DNA from: Deltaproteobacteria bacterium
GTDB taxonomy: Bacteria; Desulfobacterota; Binatia; UBA9968
Direction: 5' to 3'
Assembly: GCA_016210115.1 (NCBI GenBank)
Contig: JACQUW010000419.1
Location: 1 to 64,000, forward strand
Length of the DNA: 64,000 nucleotides
Made by a program: the position numbers and the translations under genes. Below the pieces are notes generated by a model. The model was not told the DNA's origin. It worked only from the letters and a program-made list of their open reading frames with translations, and ran no database searches. Of the stretch, positions 33,259-41,940 are shown one piece after another. Within the stretch, counting starts at the first letter, position 1; the number at the start of each line of letters is the position of its first letter.

Positions 33259-34260
33259 TTACCGTTTATACAAACGGTCGAAAAACTTTTCTTCTTCCAA
33301 TTTTTTGATGAAACTCACATCGACGAAATCCTCAGGACGGGACGCTTTGGCCTTGGGATTTTTTGTGGCGAGTTCCTCCAGGATCGTCTGGATTCCTGGC
33401 AAGGTCGGATAAGGCTTTTCGGGGACGGTTTTAATAGCAATCTCCCGGTAGGTCTCCTCCAACGCCTCACGATCCGTGGTCTGAAGATATTTGCTCATGA
33501 TCTTGATACTCGCTTCTCTCTCCTTTTTATAGAAAGAGATCCCTTCCACGAGAGATCTCACCACCGACATGACCGTGTCGCGATGAGATCTGATGTACGT
33601 CCTCGTGCCGACCAGAGCCGTGAGCTGAAATGGGATGTTGAGCTGCGCCATGTCAATGAGGGTATTAAAACCCGCTTTCCGCGCGGTGAGAGTGAAAGGC
33701 GGGGTAATAATGGTGGCCTGAACGTTTTTCGACTGCAGGGCCACGAAACGGGCCGTTTGAGCCCCAATCTGCAGCAGGGCTACGTCTTTCTCCGCGTTAA
33801 GACCTACTTTGGCCAGAGCCATCCGCACTCCGAGATCGGTGGCGCTGCCAAAACGGCTTACGGCAATCTTTCCTCCTTTAAGTTGCTCCACTCTCTTGAT
33901 CTCCGGCAGCGAGATCAGACTATAAGGGAAGGTATTCAAAAAGCTCGCAACGATCATGACATCCGAGCCCGCCAGATTGCTGGCCACCGCCGTCGAGCCG
34001 TCGGCCACAACCATGGCCACGTCCCCTCCTAACATAGCCTGAATCCCGAGAGAACCACCGGCGGTGAAAATCAGAGAAACATCGAGCTGGTTCTTCCTGA
34101 AAAAGCCGGCTTCCTTGGCAACGATCAACACCGCCTGGTAGGGGCTGGTGGCAGTATAGGCGAGGTTTAGCTTACTGAGCTGGGCTTCCGCCTGCGCGGC
34201 CAATAGAAGAAAAAGCCATAAGCAAGTTCCAGCTGCGACCAAGTTTCTCTTCCTGCTCAT
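33259..34260 (-). CDS. ABC transporter substrate-binding protein (NMT1/SsuA type)
   Basis: A 333-residue lipid-free periplasmic binding protein: signal MSRKRNLVAAGTCLWLFLLL with cleavage near AEA/Q, then KLNLAYTATSPYQAVLIVAK, GFFRKNQLDVSLIFTAGG, MLGGDVAMVVADGSTAV and LKGGKIAVSRFGSATDLGVR, the typical order for NMT1/THI5-like and sulfonate/nitrate-type binding proteins. Ligands in this family are small aromatic, pyrimidine or sulfonate compounds. No permease or ATPase lies nearby. GGAGG precedes ATG 34260; the upstream 39-codon extension of the frame is not conserved and overlaps the citryl-CoA lyase-like gene end. Confidence 0.92.
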   Translation of the reverse strand: MSRKRNLVAAGTCLWLFLLLAAQAEAQLSKLNLAYTATSPYQAVLIVAKEAGFFRKNQLDVSLIFTAGGSLGIQAMLGGDVAMVVADGSTAVASNLAGSDVMIVASFLNTFPYSLISLPEIKRVEQLKGGKIAVSRFGSATDLGVRMALAKVGLNAEKDVALLQIGAQTARFVALQSKNVQATIITPPFTLTARKAGFNTLIDMAQLNIPFQLTALVGTRTYIRSHRDTVMSVVRSLVEGISFYKKEREASIKIMSKYLQTTDREALEETYREIAIKTVPEKPYPTLPGIQTILEELATKNPKAKASRPEDFVDVSFIKKLEEEKFFDRLYKR

Positions 34261-34279
34261 TTCAGCCTCCGCAACATAG

Positions 34280-35071
34280 TCAAGGCTTCCTTTCGGTCCT
34301 ATACGGTTCGTAAACCAGATTGGGCTTGATCGCGGCGTCGATATTGCGCGCCATCGGATTGCGCATCTCCTCGGCAATGTGAGCCAGAGCCCCTAGTGTT
34401 CTGCCGATTAGAGCGAAAGCTTTCGTTATTTGCCAGGGAAGCCCCATGTCCAGGGCGGTGGCCGCAATGGCTCCCGTGACGTTGATAGGCAACCGGCGAC
34501 CGTGTTTTTGCTCGGCGGCTTTGGAAATATGCTCCAGCAGCTGGCAATAACGCCCGTAAACTTCACTATCACGCGCGATCTGGAACAGACGATTCGCCCG
34601 CGGGTCGCCTTCAGCGTGCGTCCGATGGCCGATGCCGGGAAGCCGCTGCTTTCTTTCGTCATAGCGATTGACCACTGAAGCGGCGAGGGCGTCGAAATCG
34701 ACCTCTTTTGTTTCCCGGGGCAGCGCCTCCTGGAGCATTTTTGCCGACCACTCCGATGACCCCAGATGCACGCTTCCCGCCCCTAATATGGCAGCGGCGA
34801 CGGCGCCCTGGATCGCCTCCGGAGCCGTGTGATAGGTAAGCCGCGCTGTGACGGCGCTGGAAACCATCCCGTGCTCTACCAAAATGGTCAGCAGAGCGTC
34901 AGTCATACGGACTTCACCGGGACCTGGAAGCCGGCCCAGCAACAGCAAGAAAGCCATTTGGCTGAAAGTAATTTTTCCGACCAGCTCTTCATTCAGATCG
35001 TAGCCGCAGACCAGGATCCTGTGAAGCTCTGCCTTGCCCAGGCCGGTCACAATTCTGGGTTGTTTGCTCAT
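34280..35071 (-). CDS. Citryl-CoA lyase-like protein (citrate synthase fold)
   Basis: A 263-residue short member of the citrate synthase superfamily. The C-terminal active-site motif LPGIGHRTHAEGDPRANRLF parallels citrate synthase GxGHxxY...DPR, and INVTGAIAATALDMGLPWQI matches the CoA-binding/dimer region; an N-terminal part of the large domain (GKITFSQMAFLLLLGRLPGP) is also present. This size and set are found in citryl-CoA lyases and related C-C lyases that split a hydroxyacyl-CoA into acetyl-CoA and a keto acid. AGGAGG stands before ATG 35071. A binding-protein gene follows 19 bases after its stop, so both form an operon. Confidence 0.85.
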   Translation of the reverse strand: MSKQPRIVTGLGKAELHRILVCGYDLNEELVGKITFSQMAFLLLLGRLPGPGEVRMTDALLTILVEHGMVSSAVTARLTYHTAPEAIQGAVAAAILGAGSVHLGSSEWSAKMLQEALPRETKEVDFDALAASVVNRYDERKQRLPGIGHRTHAEGDPRANRLFQIARDSEVYGRYCQLLEHISKAAEQKHGRRLPINVTGAIAATALDMGLPWQITKAFALIGRTLGALAHIAEEMRNPMARNIDAAIKPNLVYEPYRTERKP

Positions 35072-35418
35072 TGCAATCCTCCTATCTCTTTCCAAAATAG
35101 CCTTGGAGAGGAAATATTACAGCCATCGCATTTTGCACCTGCGGTCGTCACTCCTAACCGCCGTCTGCGTCCCAATTGGTTGCCCGTTTCGCTACTCCAA
35201 AGGAAGAGTATTGTCAAGATTGTTTTTCCAGCAACGCTCCGGCCAACCGCCTGGAGCCGGCCCTCAAAGCTGTTGCAGAAGCAAGGTGATTCAAGCTAAA
35301 TTGACCGCCAAAAGAGTCGGGTTATTTCGCCGCAAAACCGGCGCGACATCCGTCAAAATTTCTTGCCTCGCGGCACCCCCAAGAGGCCGCAGGCCAATGA
35401 CTGCAAAGGAGACTTCCC
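35072..35418. promoter_or_regulatory. Divergent promoter region
   Basis: The 347 bases separate the lyase (minus) and M24 (plus) genes. On minus, TTGACA (35217-35212) is followed after 17 bases by TAGCGA, a moderate sigma-70 candidate for the lyase operon. No clear promoter stands out for the plus gene, and no gene is seen. Confidence 0.35.
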
Positions 35419-36675
35419 ATGGTGAGATTCGCACCCAAGCTTACTTTTGGTTCTGCCGCCGCGGACTGGCAGGATCGATTAAACGTGGAACGTATGCGGC
35501 AATATCGGATGGAACGCGCAAGGAAGATCATGCAAAAAAATGGCATTCCGGTAATCCTGGAGGCTAGTCAGACCAACATTCGCTACCTCACGGGACTGCG
35601 AGGATTCGCTTATCCCATGTGTCGTTTCGTTCTCTTTTTTGCCGAGCATGATCCGGTGATGTACGAGCACAACGGCTATTATCATATGATGCCCGATCAG
35701 GCGACCTGGATCAAAGAGTGGCGTCCCGCCCGATCCTGGCTTACCGGCGCGTGCGGTTTGGAGGCGTCTCAGGATGAGGCGAAACAGTTTGCAGCGGATA
35801 TCAAGCAAGAGCTTCAGTCTCGCGGCTTGCTCGGCGAAAAACTCGGACTGGGAGGGTTCGATGGCATCGCCCGCGAGGCGCTCGCCGCGGTGGGAATCAA
35901 GAACGTTGTGGATACCCGAGCGATCCTGCTCGAGGCCAGATCCATAAAGAACGAAGACGAAATCAATTGCCTTAAGACGGCCGCCGCGATTGTCGATGGC
36001 GTATGGTTCCGAGTATGGGAAAACCTAAAGCCGGGAATCAAAGACACCGACCTGGCGACCGTTGCTTCCGCCGCAGGATATGAATACGGCGCAGAATCGG
36101 CAGTGCCCGGAGGCTGGCGCACGGGGCCAAACACCTTTGACCGCGCTTTTCATCAGTCCAGCCGGATCATTCAGGTTGGCGATTTAGTCTACGGGTCACT
36201 TTGCGGCCTTACCTATATGGGCTACGGCACCTGTACCTACCGAAGTTTCATCGTGGGAACAAAACCCACTGACAAGGAGAAAGACTGGTATAAAAAGGTG
36301 GTGGATCGGATAACCGCGATGATCGAAGAGATCAAACCCGGAAAGACAACGGCGGACGCTGCCAAGCATTTTCCTCCGGCCTCGAGTTGGGGCTACAAAG
36401 AAGAAGTCGAAGTCCTCGCGAGCGAGATCGGTCACGGGATTGGACTGGGAGGAGGAGGCAGCAGCGGTTACGATATACCAATCATTAATCGGCAGTGGTC
36501 CTTCAAGTATCCGCAGGTCTTTGAAGAAGGAATGACGATTGCGGTGGAGTCCCGTGAGGGCGAAACTCGCGTGGGCGGGGTGAGGCTGGAGAACATGTTG
36601 GTTGTGACAAAGGACGGCGCTGAGATCATGGACCGGTTCCCCCGGGATGAGATCCTGATCGCCCCCCGTGTTTAG
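35419..36675 (+). CDS. M24 (creatinase/aminopeptidase P fold) protein lacking two metal ligands
   Basis: A 418-residue two-domain 'pita-bread' protein. The N-terminal domain (residues 25-175) includes NIRYLTGLRGFAYPMCRFVL; the C-terminal domain has RSIKNEDEINCLKTAAAIVD, EIGHGIGLGGGG (His339), TIAVESREGE (Glu377) and GGVRLENMLVV (Glu391). The two aspartates normally found in VxxDxG...GYxxDxTR are replaced: VGDLVYGSLCGLTYMGYGTC puts Ser260 and Cys/Thr at these sites. So a dinuclear peptidase centre is unlikely; metal-free creatinase or a DddP-like lyase use is more plausible. GGAG precedes the ATG. Confidence 0.88.
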   Translation: MVRFAPKLTFGSAAADWQDRLNVERMRQYRMERARKIMQKNGIPVILEASQTNIRYLTGLRGFAYPMCRFVLFFAEHDPVMYEHNGYYHMMPDQATWIKEWRPARSWLTGACGLEASQDEAKQFAADIKQELQSRGLLGEKLGLGGFDGIAREALAAVGIKNVVDTRAILLEARSIKNEDEINCLKTAAAIVDGVWFRVWENLKPGIKDTDLATVASAAGYEYGAESAVPGGWRTGPNTFDRAFHQSSRIIQVGDLVYGSLCGLTYMGYGTCTYRSFIVGTKPTDKEKDWYKKVVDRITAMIEEIKPGKTTADAAKHFPPASSWGYKEEVEVLASEIGHGIGLGGGGSSGYDIPIINRQWSFKYPQVFEEGMTIAVESREGETRVGGVRLENMLVVTKDGAEIMDRFPRDEILIAPRV

Positions 36676-36731
36676 CCCACGACTTGATTCCATGAACTGT
36701 CAACACCTGGGATAGAGGCGAGGAACGCTGG

Positions 36732-37928
36732 ATGCGCGTCGCCGCACTCACGGACATAACCGTCGTTGAATGCTCCACCTATGTCACCGGCCCCTACGCG
36801 ACGGCGTTGCTGGCCGATTTGGGAGCGCGAGTAATTAAGATCGAATCCCCTCCCGAAGGTGATCCCTATCGATACTTCGCGCCCGGTCCATATTTCAGTT
36901 CTAATTTCGCGCATCTGAACCGCAACAAAGAGAGTCTGGCGCTGGATCTCAAATCGGCTCAAGGCAAGAAGATCTGCGTCGATTTGGTACGAAACGCCGA
37001 CGTCTTTGTGGAGAATTTTCGCCCTGGCACGGCCGAGCGTCTTGGTTTGGGTTACGAGACCCTGCGGTCATTGAACCCGCGTCTGGTGTATTGCTCTATT
37101 TCCGCCTTTGGCCGGTCCGGTCCCTATGCGGAGAAACCCGGCTTCGATACCCTCGGGCAGGCCATGAGCGGCCTTTTGAGCGTACTCACCGATCCCGAGG
37201 AACCGAAGGTGATGGGGGTGGCGTTGTCCGACTACGTGACGGGATTTTCAGCGGGATACGGGATTCTTGGCGGATTGCTGGCGCGGCAGAAATCCGGGCA
37301 GGGTTCGAAGGTGGAAACCTCGTTGCTACAGGCGACTTTATCGTTCATTGGAGAGACCGCCGCCGGTTATCTTCGGACCGGCGCGATTCCCAATCGCATT
37401 GACCGCGTCAAAAACGCACACGCGTTCGCTTTTCTGACCAGGGACAAACTGCCGCTGGCGATACATTGCTCAGTGCCGGAAAAATTCTGGCTGGCGCTTT
37501 TGAAAGCCGCGGATCGAGTGGATCTCGCGGAAGATCCGAGATTCAAGACCAGAGATGACCGGCGGAAGAATTACGAAGAGCTGGAAAAAGAGCTGTCCCC
37601 GGTTTTCGCTGCCAGGACCAGGAAAGAATGGTTGCAAGTGCTGGAAGCCAACGATGTGCCTGCAGGTCCTTTGTATAACCTGGGGGAAGTCCTGGAAGAT
37701 CCCCAGGTAAGGCACCTCGGGCTTACCGAAGAAGTGGAGCATCCGGAAGCGGGGAGATTGAGGTTCGTCGGCGCTCCCGTTTGCTACCACGGTTTGCCCG
37801 AAGAAAAATCCGGACCGCCGCCTCTTGTGGGTGAGCACACGGCGGCCATTCTGGTCGAGTTCGGCTACAGCCCGGCCGCTATCGAAGAGCTTTCGCAGCA
37901 AGGAATCGTTCAATTGGGTCCTAAGTAG
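36732..37928 (+). CDS. Family III CoA-transferase (CaiB/BaiF type)
   Basis: A 398-residue paralogue of the protein at 8058-9257. DITVVECSTYVTGPYATALL, HLNRNKESLALDLKS, VFVENFRPGTAERLGLGYET and YCSISAFGRSGPYAEKPGFD are family motifs. The likely catalytic Asp167 stands in MGVALSDYVTGFSAGYGIL. It would activate a carboxylic acid with CoA taken from another acyl-CoA. It lies 56 bases after the M24 gene, co-directional with the flavin oxidoreductase and DUF6282 genes, which suggests a shared pathway. Confidence 0.93.
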   Translation: MRVAALTDITVVECSTYVTGPYATALLADLGARVIKIESPPEGDPYRYFAPGPYFSSNFAHLNRNKESLALDLKSAQGKKICVDLVRNADVFVENFRPGTAERLGLGYETLRSLNPRLVYCSISAFGRSGPYAEKPGFDTLGQAMSGLLSVLTDPEEPKVMGVALSDYVTGFSAGYGILGGLLARQKSGQGSKVETSLLQATLSFIGETAAGYLRTGAIPNRIDRVKNAHAFAFLTRDKLPLAIHCSVPEKFWLALLKAADRVDLAEDPRFKTRDDRRKNYEELEKELSPVFAARTRKEWLQVLEANDVPAGPLYNLGEVLEDPQVRHLGLTEEVEHPEAGRLRFVGAPVCYHGLPEEKSGPPPLVGEHTAAILVEFGYSPAAIEELSQQGIVQLGPK

Positions 37929-37969
37929 TTTGCTGTCCGAAAGTTCAGTAACATGAAAGCGGTGACCGA

Positions 37970-38093
37970 AGGGGCAGGCCTGTAGGTCGCAGATGTAGGA
38001 CCGTGCAGGTTCTGGAAGGCAGAGACCAGGAAATAACCACCCTTGGAGCCTCGAGGTACTGGCCCATCGGCTGCGACCGAAAGGCGTGCCCCT
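37970..38093. repeat. 124-bp element with 23-bp imperfect inverted repeats (possible structured RNA)
   Basis: AGGGGCAGGCCTGTAGGTCGC and two further bases (37970-37992) are mirrored by the sequence 38071-38093 with 20 of 23 positions matching. The outer AGGGGCA/TGCCCCT and inner GGTCGCAG/CTGCGACC segments pair perfectly. Between them are a CTGG/CCAG stem (38012-38029) and a CCTTG/CGAGG hairpin (38041-38056). The left arm recurs at 5065-5091. It ends 45 bases before the flavin oxidoreductase start. It could be a mobile palindromic element or a leader RNA; no known riboswitch class fits. Confidence 0.6.
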
Positions 38094-38138
38094 GAGGGAA
38101 CCGTTTTCGGACGAATCACAAAACGAAAGGGAGAGCAC

Positions 38139-39143
38139 ATGATTTATGACCTGGAAATAAACTCGGCAGCCCATTATCCCGCCGCCGGGGTGATCGATCT
38201 GATCGAGTTGGCCGAGGGCGTCGGCTTCGGCGCGTTTTGGAAGGGGGAGTCGAACAGCACCGACCCAATGGTGCTTATTTCGGCCGCCGCGAGCCGGACA
38301 AAATCGATCAAACTCGGGACTGCTATTTACCACGTTTACGGGCGCAGTCCCGTGACGCTGGGAATTCAAAGCGCCACTTTGCAGGACCTCTCCAACGGCC
38401 GGCTTCTTCTCGGCCTCGGCGTGGCGAATAAGAGCATTGCCGCCTGGCATGGCGGCGTCTTTGACCGTCCGCTCCGGCGCGCCCGCGAATATATCGAGAT
38501 TGTTCGCAAAGTCGCCGCAGGCGAGCGGGTCGAATACGACGGCGAGATTTACCGGACCGGCAAGCGCTTTCAGCTTTCTTGGAAACCGAGCCATCCCGTT
38601 TTTCCAATTTACCTCGCGGGACTCGGGCCGCAGATGACACGGCTCGTGGGACAAATTTCAGACGGTGTCTTCATCAATATGGCGACGCCATCGAAAGTAA
38701 AAGAAATCGCCGCACGGGTCCGCCAGGCCGCGACTGAAGCGGGACGCGACCCGAGCAAAATTGAGATTATTGCCAAATCGCGGGTTACACTGAATCCCGA
38801 CAAGAAGGCGGCTCGCGAAAAACTGCGCCAGGTGCTTACCTTTTATAATATCGCCGATCACTACAGCGACATGCTGCGAGGCATGGGGTTTGAGAAAGAA
38901 GTCAACGCGATTCAGGAAGCGTTTCAAAAGGGCGGCTTCAAAGCGGCGATGTCCGCGCTGACCGATGAATACATGGACAAGCTCCCGGTTGTGCCCGCAA
39001 CCGATGTTCAAGAGATCAAAGAAAGAATGAAGGCATTCGAGGAAGCAGGCGTGACGCGAATGGTAATTCCCTACGTGCCGGTCACTGAGCCGGTGGTGGA
39101 AGACGCAAAGCGGTTTTTGAAGGCGTGGGGCGAAAAGCGATAG
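38139..39143 (+). CDS. LLM-class flavin-dependent oxidoreductase
   Basis: A 334-residue bacterial-luciferase-like TIM barrel. MIYDLEINSAAHYPAAGVID, GAFWKGESNSTDPMVLISAA, IKLGTAIYHVYGRSPVTLGI and GRLLLGLGVANKSIAAWHGG follow the order of F420- or FMN-dependent family members, including the nonprolyl cis-peptide region (TAIYHV). Such enzymes oxidise or reduce small hydride acceptors using F420H2 or FMNH2; the cofactor cannot be decided here. GGGAGAG precedes ATG 38139; the upstream extension of the frame crosses the inverted-repeat element and is not real. Confidence 0.88.
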   Translation: MIYDLEINSAAHYPAAGVIDLIELAEGVGFGAFWKGESNSTDPMVLISAAASRTKSIKLGTAIYHVYGRSPVTLGIQSATLQDLSNGRLLLGLGVANKSIAAWHGGVFDRPLRRAREYIEIVRKVAAGERVEYDGEIYRTGKRFQLSWKPSHPVFPIYLAGLGPQMTRLVGQISDGVFINMATPSKVKEIAARVRQAATEAGRDPSKIEIIAKSRVTLNPDKKAAREKLRQVLTFYNIADHYSDMLRGMGFEKEVNAIQEAFQKGGFKAAMSALTDEYMDKLPVVPATDVQEIKERMKAFEEAGVTRMVIPYVPVTEPVVEDAKRFLKAWGEKR

Positions 39144-39146
39144 ACT

Positions 39147-39250
39147 CAATAGTCAATCGTTAATGGTCAATAGTCAATGGTATCGTTACAGAGGTAACCA
39201 AAAACCCATTGACCAAAAAGCATTGCCCATGACCAATAACTATTGACCAA
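39147..39250. repeat. Palindromic cluster of GTCAATAG-type phrases
   Basis: CAATAGTCAAT, GGTCAATAGTCAATGG (39165-39180) are followed after 25 bases by CCATTGACC (39206-39214), GCCCATGACCAATAAC and TATTGACC: the same short phrase first direct, then inverted. It lies between the flavin oxidoreductase and DUF6282 genes and has the same direct-then-inverted layout as the array at 29140-29211. Confidence 0.65.
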
Positions 39251-39263
39251 TACAGGAGGAAGC

Positions 39264-40322
39264 ATGTGTGATTTTGCGGCGGAGGCAGAGGCTGCGGCGA
39301 AGTTGATGGTCGGCCGAACTTTAAGCGTGGAGCGGGTGCGCCAGCTCAATGCCAAAGACTATTTTTACCAGATGCTCAAAGACAACCCGGAGATGCTCAA
39401 GATCTATCCGGGGATTGAGAACGAACTGCTGAATGGGGCCATCGATTGCCACATTCACGCATACCCCGATTTCGTCCATCGCTCCCAAGACATGATTGAA
39501 ATTGCGATCGAGGCGTCCAGGTGTGGCATGCGGGCCATCGCTTTCAAAGACCACTGGAATCTGAGCGCGACATCGGCCTACCTGACGCAGAAGCATATCG
39601 ACTGCCTGATTGAGAAAGGCGAACTGAGCCACCGCGTTGAGGTTTATGGCGGCGCCGGTACCTGCCTTGGCATGAGACCCGAGTACATCCGCGTGGGACT
39701 TCAATATCCTAACTTCAAGATGATTTGGTTCCCGACTTTCACCTCGTATGGTTTCTGGCGCGGCGCCGGCCATCCGGAAAAAGAAGGCGTGCGCCTGTGC
39801 AGCGAGGATGGCAGGGTGTTGCCGGAAGTGAAAGAGATTATGGAAATGGCGGCGGAAAGGAAGGTTGGCATCGGTTTCGGACACACCGATTTCCAGGAGC
39901 TGCTGCCGTTGGCAAAGCTCGCCAAAGATATCGGTTGTAGAGCGACCCTGGACCATCCGCTGTTGGAGCTGAACAAGCTTCTGCTCGACGAGATGAAACA
40001 GCTGCGCGATTTGGGCGTTTACGTTGGAACGTACTGCCAGCCCATGATTCCAAGTCTCTATCAGCCCGTGGCGGATCCGATGGAGACCATACGCACGATC
40101 AAAGAAATTGGTCCCGAGCGCTGCATTATCGGCAGCGACTTCGGCCAGGTGCTCCATATGGACGCCATCGACGGAATGCGCGTCTTCATTCGCGCGCTGC
40201 TCGGATTCGGCATCAAGCCGGAGGAAATCAAGCTGATGCTGCAGGACAATCCGGCGAAGCTGATGTGGCTGGATGAGGCGACCGAAACGAGTGTTCCTCA
40301 GGGAAGCTATTCGCGCAAATAA
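39264..40322 (+). CDS. DUF6282-type amidohydrolase-like protein
   Basis: A 352-residue TIM-barrel hydrolase-like protein. AIDCHIHAYPDFVHRSQDMI and AIAFKDHWNLSATSAYL carry candidate His ligands, further ones are in GIGFGHTDFQELLPLAK, ATLDHPLLELNKLL and IIGSDFGQVLHMDAIDG. The pattern (HxH, a later His, and a final Asp in GSD) matches metal-dependent amidohydrolases; the WFPTFTSYGFWRGAGHPEKE loop is characteristic of the DUF6282 group. AGGAGG precedes ATG 39264. The reaction is unknown. Confidence 0.85.
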   Translation: MCDFAAEAEAAAKLMVGRTLSVERVRQLNAKDYFYQMLKDNPEMLKIYPGIENELLNGAIDCHIHAYPDFVHRSQDMIEIAIEASRCGMRAIAFKDHWNLSATSAYLTQKHIDCLIEKGELSHRVEVYGGAGTCLGMRPEYIRVGLQYPNFKMIWFPTFTSYGFWRGAGHPEKEGVRLCSEDGRVLPEVKEIMEMAAERKVGIGFGHTDFQELLPLAKLAKDIGCRATLDHPLLELNKLLLDEMKQLRDLGVYVGTYCQPMIPSLYQPVADPMETIRTIKEIGPERCIIGSDFGQVLHMDAIDGMRVFIRALLGFGIKPEEIKLMLQDNPAKLMWLDEATETSVPQGSYSRK

Positions 40323-40414
40323 TGTCTCCTTAGGTTGACTCACGCTCGAGCGGCAATGAGCCGATCATTGAGGCTCAGAGCGTCTATTCGGCCGAGAGGC
40401 CGCCACCACAGACC

Positions 40415-41881
40415 ATGAATATTGACGGTGAGATGAAACAACCGCAGAACCCTGCCGGCGAGAGGACCCGGCGCATTGACTGGCTGCTTCTCACGGGCGC
40501 CATGCTGGGGAGGTTCCTCTCCGGACTCTCTTCGCGGATCTTCATGATCTCTCTTCCCACAATGGCGGCCGGACTGGGAACGGATCTCTTGGGAATCTCG
40601 TGGGCTCTTATTTCATTTCAGCTTGCCAGCATCAGCTTCTCCATAATTTTTGGAAGGGTGGGGGACGTTTACGGCCGGCAAAAAATTTACGGACTGGGCT
40701 TCATCGTTTTTACCATAAGCACATTTCTCTGCGGGATATCGCAGACTATCCTCCAGCTGATCCTGTTGCGCTTCGTGCAAGGGCTGGGCTCCGCCATGAT
40801 CGAGTCCGCGACGCGGGTTTTGGCGATGGACGCCATGCCCGAGGGCTATGAGGGAAAGGCGCAGGGAATCATGAGCTCAACTTTTCACTTCGGCTTTTTC
40901 ATCGGTCCTCCGGTGGGCGGGCTCATTATCGATTATCTTCACTGGCGTGGAGTTTTCTTCGTGCTGATTCCCATCGCTCTGGCAGGCGCCGCTCTTACCT
41001 TTGTACGGCTCGGCTCCAGAGGTGAAAAGCCAATGGCGGCTCGCACCTCGATTGATTATCTCGGGGCGGCTCTTCTCGTCATCCTGGTGGTCATGTTGAC
41101 ATTTCTTATGGACCGGAAGGCTGCGGAAGCGGTGGGTCTGGCAGAAAAAGCTTGGTTGACGCTCGCCTTCGCCGGGGTTCTCGGCGGATTTCTCGCCCAG
41201 GAGGTGAAAAATCCCAGCCCGATCATGAATCTCTCCCTATTCAGGATCCGGATGTTCACGTTTAGCATCATAAGCCTGGTAGTGGTCTCGATCGCGCGCG
41301 GTTTGGCTGGTTTTTTGATGCCGTTTTATCTGCAGCAAATCCTGAACCTCTCGCCGACTTTCATCGGGCTCATGTTTCTGGCTACTCCGATCTTCAGCGT
41401 CACATTGGCCCCCCTGGGAGGCCATCTGGCGGACAAAGTGGGTCCAAGACTTCCCGCGACGCTGGGGGTGTTGGCGTTGTTGATTGCCCTCATCATCGGA
41501 ATAACTCTGAAAGTCGATTCGAGCTGGCTCCTGCCTCTAGTCGCGCTGGGGCTCACCGGCGTCGGCACCGGGTTTTTTAATGCCGCAAATGGCGCGGCGA
41601 TCATCGGATCGGTTCCTCGACAGCACCGGGGCTTTGCCACGGGAATGGTGCACACAGGATTTGATCTCGGTCACATGCTGGGGGTCTCGACCAGCGGCCT
41701 TCTTATGGCCCTGGCCTTCGAACACTATTCCGGTGTGGCGGGTTCAGTTCCCGGCGCAGATAATCCAGGAGTCTTTGTCGCCTCTATGAATGTGACTTAC
41801 ATGGTTGCCGCGCTTCTCTGCTTGCTTCCCTTCGCGACTTCTTTGATGCGGGGCAGCGGCAGAATCCAAGCAGCGGGTTAG
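40415..41881 (+). CDS. MFS transporter (DHA2/EmrB-like, 14-helix type)
   Basis: A 488-residue protein with about 14 membrane helices: DWLLLTGAMLGRFLSGLSSR, FSIIFGRVGDVYGRQKIYGL (the loop 2-3 motif), LRFVQGLGSAMIESATRVLA, STFHFGFFIGPPVGGLIIDY and HLADKVGPRLPATLGV. The length and the extra central helix pair agree with DHA2 multidrug or metabolite exporters. It follows the DUF6282 gene by 92 bases and may export or import its compound. No ATPase partner is required. Confidence 0.88.
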   Translation: MNIDGEMKQPQNPAGERTRRIDWLLLTGAMLGRFLSGLSSRIFMISLPTMAAGLGTDLLGISWALISFQLASISFSIIFGRVGDVYGRQKIYGLGFIVFTISTFLCGISQTILQLILLRFVQGLGSAMIESATRVLAMDAMPEGYEGKAQGIMSSTFHFGFFIGPPVGGLIIDYLHWRGVFFVLIPIALAGAALTFVRLGSRGEKPMAARTSIDYLGAALLVILVVMLTFLMDRKAAEAVGLAEKAWLTLAFAGVLGGFLAQEVKNPSPIMNLSLFRIRMFTFSIISLVVVSIARGLAGFLMPFYLQQILNLSPTFIGLMFLATPIFSVTLAPLGGHLADKVGPRLPATLGVLALLIALIIGITLKVDSSWLLPLVALGLTGVGTGFFNAANGAAIIGSVPRQHRGFATGMVHTGFDLGHMLGVSTSGLLMALAFEHYSGVAGSVPGADNPGVFVASMNVTYMVAALLCLLPFATSLMRGSGRIQAAG

Positions 41882-41940
41882 TGTAGGGCGGTTTGTGTGG
41901 CGCTTTTGTCAAAGGGGCGATCAGAGACTACATTATGCAG

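Noticed and set aside
37966-38093. Cobalamin or molybdenum-cofactor riboswitch before the flavin oxidoreductase gene
   Set aside because: Stems are real but the conserved core motifs of those classes are missing.
37470-38654. 394-codon minus frame
   Set aside because: Antisense shadow across the CoA-transferase end and the oxidoreductase start, crossing the repeat element.
39321-40343. 340-codon minus frame
   Set aside because: Antisense shadow of the DUF6282 gene with no recognisable domain.
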